Source: Ovoidimarina sp050299695
GTDB lineage: Bacteria > Pseudomonadota > Alphaproteobacteria > Rhodobacterales > Rhodobacteraceae
Reading direction: 5' to 3'
DNA: 9,579 bases
NCBI GenBank assembly: GCA_050299695.1
Contig: JBNKWI010000124.1
Location: 1 to 9,579 of the forward strand
A program made the translations under genes and the position numbers. Positions within the stretch are counted from its first letter, which is position 1. Each line of letters begins with the position of its first letter. Below the pieces are notes generated by a model. The model was given only the letters and a program-made list of their open reading frames with translations, had not been told where the DNA came from and did not search any database. This document shows positions 1 to 5,759 of this stretch, piece after piece.

Positions 1-200
1 AGGGCCGCGCCCCCGCCCCCGACGGAGGCGCCGTCCTCCGTGATCGAGGGGGGCGCGGACTCCTCGCCCTCCTGCAGCCCGCGCACCTCGCCCGCCGGCG
101 CGTCGCTCGAACGGAGCGAGGTCAGCGCGCGCGGCGCGTCGCGGTCGTCCCGCAGGGTCTCGAGGCGCTGCCGCCCAGGACCGTGGACGCGTTCGTGCAC
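1..200 (-). other. Possible partial minus-strand coding sequence running off the left edge, unidentified
   Basis: In this stretch the minus-strand frame with codons at 177-179, 174-176 and so on stays open to the edge. Its third positions are almost all G or C and its second positions are the least GC-rich, the pattern of real genes in this window. The same bases read as an extension of the plus-strand HIT frame give weaker third-position bias and a Gly/Arg/Pro-rich peptide with no HIT features. The minus reading contains Leu-Glu-Thr-Leu-Arg-Asp-Asp near 150-168, then an acidic stretch and a glycine run near the edge. A GTG at 198-200 could be a start. I do not recognise the protein, and both its end and any function lie outside what can be seen. 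Confidence 0.25.
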
Positions 201-437
201 GGCGGCCGCTACCCGCACCGCCGCGGCCTCGGCGGACCGACCGCGAGCGACGCGGAGATCGTCGACTTCATGCGCGCGGTCGGTGTAGTCTGCCGGATCC
301 TGGGCGTGGCGCCGGGCGCGGGCGGGGCGGGGTTCCGGACGCTCTCGAACGCCGGCGCGCACGGGGTGCAGGAAGTGCCGCATTTCCACATGCACGTGCT
401 CGCCGGGCGGCCGCTCGGGCCGATGCTGGCGGGGTAG
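183..437 (+). CDS. HIT-family (histidine triad) protein, C-terminal part only; probable 5'-truncated remnant
   Basis: HIT proteins bind nucleotides and hydrolyse nucleoside phosphoramidates or dinucleotides in the cytoplasm. The frame carries the C-terminal half of the fold: a helix starting ASDAEIVDFMRAVG (residues 21-34), the strand GFRTLSNAGAHG (50-61), and the active-site triad QEVPHFHMH (63-71, with H67, H69 and H71), followed by GRPLGPM, the usual family ending. Full-length members are about 115-140 residues and begin with a half containing a conserved basic PKG-type turn. That half is absent here. The GTG at 183 is only the first available start; the frame stays open to the left edge but the upstream residues do not resemble HIT. 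GC at third positions is high, as in native genes of the window. It converges on the unknown minus-strand gene with 15 bases between stops. The catalytic triad is intact, but a stable active protein is doubtful without the N-terminal strands. Confidence 0.6.
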   Translation: MDAFVHGGRYPHRRGLGGPTASDAEIVDFMRAVGVVCRILGVAPGAGGAGFRTLSNAGAHGVQEVPHFHMHVLAGRPLGPMLAG

Positions 438-452
438 GCGCACCCGACCTCA

Positions 453-1100
453 TCAACTCTTTCCAACCACCTGCCACACATGGTGGGCGCTTGGTTGGTC
501 TCCGCCGGCCTCAAAGGCTCGATAGAGCGCCAATTCGGACAGGCGGTCGGCGATGTCTTCACCTTGATCTTCGTGGCCGAAGAGTACGGTATCAACGAAG
601 GCATCGGGATCGGTAAGCGACACGGAACATCCGGTGAAGCGTGCAACATATTCAAAGAGAACGTCGCGCTTCAGGGACTTCGGAGGACGCGGTCGCGTCT
701 TTCCCTCGGGGATCTCGAACCAGCTTCGTTTGCCGCGCTGACGATAGCTTATCTTTCCGTTCTCCAACCGGTCCACGGAATGGTAGCGGTGATGCTCCGA
801 GTGCGAATAGGAGATACAGGGAAGTCGGCCTGACATGTAGTCGAAATGTGAAAACTCGTCTTGGGAGGCACATGGCTCATGGCGCGATGGCGTTGAGTCA
901 GGATCGTCGACGATCTCCGAGCGTACGAACAGCGTTTCCGTCCCCAGGAACTGGGCCAGCTGGTAGTCCAGAGAAATCGGTCGGCCGAACTCGGGCATCT
1001 CCAGAAGGGTGATTTCACGATTCGCTCTCAATCGCGAAATTCGCCACTCGCCCCAGCCGTCGAACTCACCTTCACTCCGCAGAATCGAGCCATCTTCCAT
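453..1100 (-). CDS. Hypothetical protein of unknown function, atypical composition, possibly 5'-truncated
   Basis: The 215-residue reading from ATG at 1100 is soluble, with no signal peptide or membrane segment. It is rich in charged and aromatic residues, has a His-rich stretch (SHSEHHRYHS, residues 99-108), and ends in an acidic helix-like region (GHEDQGEDIADRLSEL, 175-190). I do not recognise the family. The base composition is visibly lower in GC than its neighbours and the codon choice is mixed (AGA, CGA, ATT, GAA and GAT are common), which points to acquired DNA. There is no convincing Shine-Dalgarno sequence before the ATG at 1100. The same frame remains open and protein-like upstream as far as the kpsE stop near 1309, but that part has no ATG, GTG or TTG. 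The gene may therefore have lost its start by a recombination event. It lies in the same direction as kpsTE and could be co-transcribed with them. Confidence 0.5.
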   Translation of the reverse strand: MEDGSILRSEGEFDGWGEWRISRLRANREITLLEMPEFGRPISLDYQLAQFLGTETLFVRSEIVDDPDSTPSRHEPCASQDEFSHFDYMSGRLPCISYSHSEHHRYHSVDRLENGKISYRQRGKRSWFEIPEGKTRPRPPKSLKRDVLFEYVARFTGCSVSLTDPDAFVDTVLFGHEDQGEDIADRLSELALYRAFEAGGDQPSAHHVWQVVGKS

Positions 1101-1306
1101 CGGGATGGCTTGTCCAAATGGGCGGCGCCGATCCGCGCCGCAGGACCGAAGAATACTATGCCGGGCCTCGGCAAACCCCTGCTCGATTTCGTCGTTCAGT
1201 TTCTTTGACAGGAAGCAACCAACGAGCAGGCGCTCGACGTCTTCCAGCGGAGCACGGATAAGCGTGCCGGCAATGCACGGCGTTTCGCAGATATCCTGTA
1301 TTTCCC
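1101..1306 (-). other. Open in-frame upstream extension of the unknown gene, without a normal start codon
   Basis: These about 69 codons lie between the kpsE stop and the ATG at 1100 and contain no stop in the frame of the unknown protein. Read in that frame they give a plausible soluble peptide (for example TLIRAPLEDVERLLVGCFLS, then a Glu/Ala-rich helix) with the same mixed codon use as the rest of the gene. Only CTG, ATT or ATA codons are available as unusual starts. I see no other gene, promoter or terminator here. The simplest reading is the interior of a gene whose 5' end was lost when it was joined to the end of kpsE. Confidence 0.4.
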
Positions 1307-2941
1307 TCAGCCCGAGACCTGTTCCCGCAGGATCGAGGCGGTGAGCGAGATCATCAGGTAGATGCCGGCGAAGACCAGCGCGGCGAGGAGCGTGTTCTCG
1401 AAGGCGCGGGGGTAGGTGGGTTCGTCGGGCGGGACCGGGTTCACCCCGAGCGAGAGGTAGCGGACCTGGCGGTTCGCCTCGGTGCGCGAGGCCTCCAGCG
1501 CCTGGAGCGATTCCTGCATCATCATGGTGCGGGTGTCGAGATCGACCTCGGCCATGCGGAGCTGGCCCGAGACCGAGGCGAGCGAACCGTTGCCGGCATT
1601 GCTCTCGGTGAGCTGCGAGCGGAGATCGGCGATCAGCTGTTCGAGCCGGGCGATGTCGCCCTCGGTGCCGGAGACGCGGGCCCGGTTCGGGGCGGGGTTG
1701 TCGAGGAGTTGCTGGAGCTGGAGCCGCTTCTCGGCGAGCTGGGTCTCGAACTTGGTGATCTGGCCCATCAGCGCCGAGGTTTCCGAGGCCGGATCGAGGA
1801 CGCCGAGCTGTTCCTGGAGCGCGAGCACCTTTTCCTGCGCCGCGACCATCTTCGCCTCGGCGTCGTCGAACACCTGGCGGGCGTCCTCCATCTGGTTCGC
1901 GCGGAGCCGCTGGGTGAGGTTGTCGACCTGCTCTTCGGCATAGCCGATCAGCGCCCGGGAGAAGGCGGCGCTGAGTTCCGGCGTGGCGGCGGTGACCTCC
2001 ATCCGGATATTGCCCTCGGTCGGGTCGAAGCCGATCTTCACGTAGCGCCGGTAGAGCTTGTAGGCCGCTTCGTTGGACGCGGTCGGCGAGAGCCGCTGCA
2101 GGGGGTCGATTTCCGGGTCGGAGAAATGCGCGCGGAAGCCGAGATCGGTGTCGAGCCGGAGCATCGCCTCGCGCGAGCCGAGATAGCTCTGGACGATCTT
2201 GGAATCCTGGCTCGTTGCCATGCCGGTGCCGGCGAGGAGGCCGCCGATGCCGCCGCCCGAGGGCCGGTCGGCCTGCTGGATCACGAATTCCGACTTGGTC
2301 GCGTACATCGGCGTCGCGACGGCGAAGAAGTACCAGCCGGCGACCAGCGTGGGCAGGGCCACGAAGACCCCGAGCCGGGCCACGAGCGCGGCCATCCGCC
2401 GGCGGCGGCGCCGGGCGATGTCGCGCTGCATCTCGAGGATCTCGCGGGCGCGGCGGGTGGCCGGGTCGGCCACCTCGGTGGAGATCTCCGTGCCCGGGGC
2501 CTTGCCCTCGGGTTTCGGCGCGGGCTTGGGCTCGGCCTTCGGTTCCGGAACCACCAGTTCGAGCATGTTGGCACGCTGGAACGGGTCGATGCCGTTCTTG
2601 CGCAGAAGCCGCACCGCGTCGAAATCGGAGGTCGCGGCCAGCCCGTGCTTGGCGGAGAGGCGGCGAGCCATGCGGAGCTGGCGGGCGGTCAGCCCCTCGT
2701 TGCGGATCGCGTCGATCTCGGCGGCCATTCCGGCGTTCTGGTCGGCGGCGGGCTCCGCCACGCCCTGCGTCTGGGCGGCGCGCGCGGTGGGGAAGGGAGC
2801 GTCGCCGAACCCGTCTTCCTGAACCGGCGCCGCCGTCCGCGACGCGGCGCGTTGCGGTGTTGCGCCCGGGCCCGGGGTGGGCGTTTCGGCGGAGGTGGCC
2901 CGCTTGATGCGGAAGCGCCTAGCTTTGGGTTTCATAGTCAT
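1307..2941 (-). CDS. kpsE: Capsule polysaccharide export inner-membrane protein, KpsE/RkpR-type polysaccharide co-polymerase
   Basis: This protein links the inner-membrane capsule ABC transporter to the outer-membrane exporter in ABC-dependent (group 2-like) capsule secretion. From the chosen start it has 544 residues. A long Pro/Ala/Lys-rich cytoplasmic N-terminus occupies about 1-180 and ends in a run of arginines (R178-R182). A first membrane helix lies at about 186-208, a periplasmic region with coiled-coil-like Gln/Glu/Leu repeats at about 335-490, a proline-rich NPVPPDEPTYPRAF (501-514), and a second membrane helix at about 516-536. This is the polysaccharide co-polymerase layout. Enteric KpsE is about 380 residues, so the N-terminal extension is unusual. 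Start: ATG at 2941 or 2935 (MTMKPKARRF). Both lie inside the last codons of kpsT, so translation is coupled. A farther ATG at 2989 would add 16 residues of kpsT shadow and is less likely. Family identity is confident; the exact start is not. Confidence 0.85.
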   Translation of the reverse strand: MTMKPKARRFRIKRATSAETPTPGPGATPQRAASRTAAPVQEDGFGDAPFPTARAAQTQGVAEPAADQNAGMAAEIDAIRNEGLTARQLRMARRLSAKHGLAATSDFDAVRLLRKNGIDPFQRANMLELVVPEPKAEPKPAPKPEGKAPGTEISTEVADPATRRAREILEMQRDIARRRRRRMAALVARLGVFVALPTLVAGWYFFAVATPMYATKSEFVIQQADRPSGGGIGGLLAGTGMATSQDSKIVQSYLGSREAMLRLDTDLGFRAHFSDPEIDPLQRLSPTASNEAAYKLYRRYVKIGFDPTEGNIRMEVTAATPELSAAFSRALIGYAEEQVDNLTQRLRANQMEDARQVFDDAEAKMVAAQEKVLALQEQLGVLDPASETSALMGQITKFETQLAEKRLQLQQLLDNPAPNRARVSGTEGDIARLEQLIADLRSQLTESNAGNGSLASVSGQLRMAEVDLDTRTMMMQESLQALEASRTEANRQVRYLSLGVNPVPPDEPTYPRAFENTLLAALVFAGIYLMISLTASILREQVSG

Positions 2942-3578
2942 AGAGCCGCTTGGCCTCTTCGAGCGTGTCGAACATGTGGAGCTGGCCATCGATCAGGACG
3001 GCCGCGGATTTGCAGAATTTCTCGAGCGTGGATGCCTGGTGGGAAACGACGATCACCGTGGCCTTCTCCAGCCGCTCGCGCAGGATGGTGCCCGCCTTGC
3101 GGTTGAATTCCACGTCTGTCGCCGCCGGCATGCCCTCGTCGATCAGGTAGATGTCGAATTCGAGGGCGAGGAGGAGCGCGAAGCAGAGCCGGGCGCGCAT
3201 CCCCGACGAATAGGTGCCGACGGGCATGTCGTAATATTCCTCGAGCCCGCAAATCCACCGGGTATAGGCCTCGAGATAGTCGGGATCGAGCCCGTAGAGC
3301 CCGGCGATGAAGCGCACGTTTTCCTTGCCCGAGAGCTTGCCGATCACGCCGCCCATGAAGCCGAGCGGGAACGACACACGGCTGGTGCGGCGGATCTTTC
3401 CCTCGTCGGGCTTTTCGAGCCCGGCCATCATGTTGATGAGCGTGGTCTTGCCGGTGCCGTTCGGAGCGAGGATGCCGAGCGAGTTGCCGAGCTCCACGCG
3501 GAACGTGGCGCGGTCAAGGATCACCTTGCGCTGCTGGCCCGTCCAGAACGACTTCGACACTTCCTGAAATTCGATCAT
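2919..3578 (-). CDS. kpsT: Capsule polysaccharide ABC transporter ATP-binding protein, KpsT type
   Basis: This is a cytoplasmic ATPase that would pair with a KpsM-type permease to drive lipid-linked capsular polysaccharide across the inner membrane. The 219 residues fit the KpsT/Wzt-N class of short exporters. Visible motifs in order: a P-loop GILAPNGTGKTT (35-46, with K44 and T45), the ABC signature YSSGMRARL (123-131), Walker B FDIYLIDEGMP (141-151, with D147 and E148), and the H-loop histidine H180 in VVSHQ. The first glycine of the canonical P-loop is alanine (A38). The region PLGFMGGVIGKLSGKENV (71-88) resembles the stretch after the Q-loop in polysaccharide-export ATPases. The ATG at 3578 is preceded by a modest AAGAG about five bases upstream. 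Its stop TAG (2919-2921) overlaps the start of kpsE. It is the first gene after the 137-base gap behind the antiporter operon, so it probably opens a separate transcript. Confidence 0.9.
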   Translation of the reverse strand: MIEFQEVSKSFWTGQQRKVILDRATFRVELGNSLGILAPNGTGKTTLINMMAGLEKPDEGKIRRTSRVSFPLGFMGGVIGKLSGKENVRFIAGLYGLDPDYLEAYTRWICGLEEYYDMPVGTYSSGMRARLCFALLLALEFDIYLIDEGMPAATDVEFNRKAGTILRERLEKATVIVVSHQASTLEKFCKSAAVLIDGQLHMFDTLEEAKRLYDYETQS

Positions 3579-3622
3579 GCACTCTTGCCTGACGCCCCGG
3601 TCCCCGTCTTGCGCGGAAAACC

Positions 3623-3645
3623 TTGCAAATTTGCTATATCACGAC
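3623..3645 (-). promoter_or_regulatory. Candidate promoter region of kpsTE with a 10-bp palindrome
   Basis: The gap between the antiporter operon and kpsT contains the only clearly AT-rich patch in this part of the window. On the minus strand it reads GATATAGCAAATTTGC, about 50 bases before the kpsT ATG. TATAGC at 3633-3638 could be a -10 element; I see no good -35 at standard spacing. The 10 bases at 3625-3634 form a perfect palindrome, GCAAATTTGC, overlapping the -10 candidate, so it may be an operator or chance. Position and composition support a promoter; the exact elements are a guess. Confidence 0.3.
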
Positions 3646-3669
3646 TTGCCCGAAACGCCACAGGGGCAA
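3646..3669. repeat. Inverted repeat (6-bp arms, 12-base loop) between the antiporter and capsule operons
   Basis: TTGCCC at 3646-3651 pairs with GGGCAA at 3664-3669. It lies 47-70 bases past the stop of the antiporter operon on the minus strand and just upstream of the kpsT promoter candidate. No T-run follows on either strand, so it is not a convincing intrinsic terminator. It could be a weak transcript-end hairpin, a regulator site or chance. Confidence 0.25.
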
Positions 3670-3715
3670 TCGGGTCCGCGCAAGGGTTTGCCGGTCGGGC
3701 GGATTCCCGCGGGTT

Positions 3716-5413
3716 TCAGGTGACGAAGATCACCGCGAGGGTCACGCCGAGCAGGATCGCGATCCAGAGCACCATCGCGCCGGTGGGCCAGACCCGCGCC
3801 ATCCGGCCCTCGGGCCCGTGCGAGGCGTAGAGGCCGCGCAGCACGAGGTCGGTCTTGCGCATCCAGAACGCGGTATGGGCCTGCCAGGCGGCGGAGATCG
3901 CACGGGCCAGGAGGTGAACGACCGAAGGCAGGGCCTTCCGGTAGATCACGTCGGAGTCGAGGTTGATGCAGCGGATCTCGGCCGGGTGGCGGCCGGTGCG
4001 GTAGAGCACGCCGAAGGCGAGGAGCGCGAAGCAGAGGAGGAGCAGCTGCCCGACGACATGGGCGGCGGTGTAGGGCTGGTAGTCCACCTCGTAGGGCAGG
4101 ATCGCGTAGAGCGTCCCGGGGAAGACGCCGATGAAGATGCACAGGAACGCGGTGATGCCCATGGCGAGGAGCATGTGCGTCGGCGCCTCTTTCGGGCGCA
4201 TGCCGCTGTCATGGGCGAAGAAGGTGAAGAACGGGATCTTGATCCCCGAGTGCGAGAGGACGCCGGCGGAGGCGAAGACCAGCGCGGCCCACACCACGAA
4301 GTGGTGCGCCGAGGCGGCCTGGTCGAGGATCAGGGCCTTGGCAATGAAGCCCGAGAACAGCGGGAAGGCCGAGATCGAGGCGGCGCCGACGAGGCAGAAG
4401 GCCGCGGTGAGCGGCATGGTTCGGTAGAGGCCGCCCAATTCGGAGGCCTTCACCTTGCCGGTGCGGTAGAGCACCGCGCCCACCGACATGAAGAGGAGCG
4501 CCTTGTAGAGGATGTGGACGAAGGCGTGGGCGGCGGTGCCGTTCAGCGACATCTCGGTGCCGACGCCGATGCCCACGACCATGAAGCCGAGCTGGTTGTT
4601 CAGCGAATAGGAGAGGACCCGGCGCATGTCGTTCTCGATCTCGGCGAAGAAGATCGGGAAGAGGGTCATGATCGCGCCGATATAGATGAGGATCTCGGTG
4701 CCGGCGAAGCCGCGGGCGAGCGCGTAGACCGCGAGCTTGGTGGTGAAGGCGGAAAGGACCACGGTGCCGGTGATGGTGGCGGCCGGGTAGGCGTCCTGCA
4801 GCCAGTTGTGCAGGAGCGGGAAGGCGCATTTGATGCCGAAGGCGATGAAGATGCACCAGGTGCCGAGCGAGCCGAGCGTCATCCGGTCGAAGGCGATGGA
4901 GCCGGTTTCGGCGTAGAGAAGCGCGATCCCGGCCATCAGGATCACGCCGGAGCCGACCTGGATGATCAGGTAGCGCAGGCCGGTATTGTAGGCGCCGAGG
5001 GTGCGGCGCGCCCAGATCAGGAAGACCGACGCGATGGCGGTGCCTTCCCAGTAGAAGAACAACGTCACGAGGTCGCCCGCGAAGACCGCGCCGATGGCGG
5101 AGCCCGCATAGAGCGGTGCCGCGACCTGCTGGACGGTGTCCTTGAGGTGCCAGGCGTAGAGGTTCCCGAGCGCGGCGATCAGGCAGAAGATCAGGCCGAA
5201 GACGCGGGAGAGCCGGTCGACCCGCATCAGTTCGAGGTCGAGGCCGAAGAAGGTGACCGGGGCGAGGTTGCCCTCGGGCAGGGTCCAGACCTGCCAGGCG
5301 GCGATCAGCGGGACCACCACGAGGAGGGCCGAGCGCGCCGCGCCCTTGGGCACGGCCATCGCGAGGAGGCCCATGGCGAAGAACAGGAAGGCGGTGGGGA
5401 TGCTCTCAAGCAT
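3716..5413 (-). CDS. Na+/H+ antiporter subunit D-like / NuoL-related proton-conducting membrane subunit (third of three)
   Basis: This 565-residue polytopic inner-membrane protein belongs to the antiporter-like family shared by MrpA/MrpD and NuoL/M/N, which moves H+ or exchanges it for a cation. The ion-path residues are present: glutamate in FFYWEGTAIA (E123), lysine in GIKCAFPLLHNWL (K195, with H202), lysine in SAFTTKLAVYAL (K226), lysine in HILYKALLF (K304), and SGFIAKALI (K359). After the last core helix (about 451-470) comes a roughly 70-residue stretch with LDSDVIYRKALP (485-496) and an amphipathic-looking helix, then a final membrane helix (about 543-564), reminiscent of the NuoL C-terminal arm. 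The start ATG at 5413 has a perfect AGGAGG six bases upstream and overlaps the preceding stop by eight bases. It is the last gene of the operon. The family name is secure; the direction and ion are not readable. Confidence 0.88.
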   Translation of the reverse strand: MLESIPTAFLFFAMGLLAMAVPKGAARSALLVVVPLIAAWQVWTLPEGNLAPVTFFGLDLELMRVDRLSRVFGLIFCLIAALGNLYAWHLKDTVQQVAAPLYAGSAIGAVFAGDLVTLFFYWEGTAIASVFLIWARRTLGAYNTGLRYLIIQVGSGVILMAGIALLYAETGSIAFDRMTLGSLGTWCIFIAFGIKCAFPLLHNWLQDAYPAATITGTVVLSAFTTKLAVYALARGFAGTEILIYIGAIMTLFPIFFAEIENDMRRVLSYSLNNQLGFMVVGIGVGTEMSLNGTAAHAFVHILYKALLFMSVGAVLYRTGKVKASELGGLYRTMPLTAAFCLVGAASISAFPLFSGFIAKALILDQAASAHHFVVWAALVFASAGVLSHSGIKIPFFTFFAHDSGMRPKEAPTHMLLAMGITAFLCIFIGVFPGTLYAILPYEVDYQPYTAAHVVGQLLLLCFALLAFGVLYRTGRHPAEIRCINLDSDVIYRKALPSVVHLLARAISAAWQAHTAFWMRKTDLVLRGLYASHGPEGRMARVWPTGAMVLWIAILLGVTLAVIFVT

Positions 5414-5759
5414 CGTCGGCCTCCTGCGTCACGCCGGTCTGGTCGCGCGGATAGTCTTCGCGGTCGATGGCCTGGGTGCCGTAATAGTCCTCGTCGCGCT
5501 TGGCGAGGAAGCGGAGCGTCTTGGCGCCGTAGATCACGCAGACGAAGCTGACGAAGCCGTAGACGCCGTAGAAGGCCCAGACATCCTCGATGTGGAAATG
5601 GCCGTGTTTGTGAATCAGGAGGTCGATCACCAGGAGGAGCGCGCAGAGCAGGCCGAGCGCCCTGAAGAGCTTGGTGCCGCTGCCGGGGCGGTCGACCCAG
5701 GTGAGCAGGCGGCCAAGCGCCGGGAGGTCGTCGTCGGTTGCGGGGCGGTGGTCGCTCAT
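5406..5759 (-). CDS. Small two-helix membrane protein of the antiporter operon, histidine-rich loop, function unknown
   Basis: The 117-residue protein has two predicted membrane helices (about 30-49 and 59-81) joined by a very short loop, HKHGHFHIED (50-59), carrying four histidines. The charged C-terminal tail (from about 84) contains KRDEDYYG and ends acidic. Both termini are polar, so a hairpin with cytoplasmic ends is plausible. The start overlaps the stop of the preceding subunit as ATGA, and the following antiporter gene starts eight bases before this stop, so it is fully embedded in the operon. GGGAG seven bases upstream supports the start at 5759. I know of no named Mrp subunit matching it; from memory, similar short proteins with an HKH..F..GFY..YGFV pattern accompany other antiporter-like operons, but I cannot verify that here. 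It is probably an accessory or assembly subunit. Confidence 0.75.
   Translation of the reverse strand: MSDHRPATDDDLPALGRLLTWVDRPGSGTKLFRALGLLCALLLVIDLLIHKHGHFHIEDVWAFYGVYGFVSFVCVIYGAKTLRFLAKRDEDYYGTQAIDREDYPRDQTGVTQEADDA

Noticed and set aside
209..655. Minus-strand open frame crossing the HIT remnant and the end of the unknown gene
   Set aside because: Composition does not fit coding, and it overlaps the HIT triad and the better-supported unknown gene frame.
480..1012. Plus-strand open frames opposite the unknown gene
   Set aside because: The minus-strand frame is longer, continues upstream and gives a more protein-like sequence. I cannot fully exclude a plus-strand gene in this low-GC part but see no start signal or motif.
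1709..3106. A 465-codon plus-strand open frame opposite kpsE
   Set aside because: Shadow of the kpsE coiled-coil region; no recognisable domain.
3670..3715. Intrinsic terminator behind the antiporter operon
   Set aside because: There is only a short CCCGCGGG palindrome and a weak TCCGC/GCGGA pairing with a long loop, and no T-run.
3623..5551. A 642-codon open frame on the plus strand, Glu/Gly/Asp-rich
   Set aside because: It is the antisense shadow of the third D-type subunit and the kps gap. Strong GC bias removes stops from antisense frames, and the peptide is a low-complexity charged mixture with no motif.
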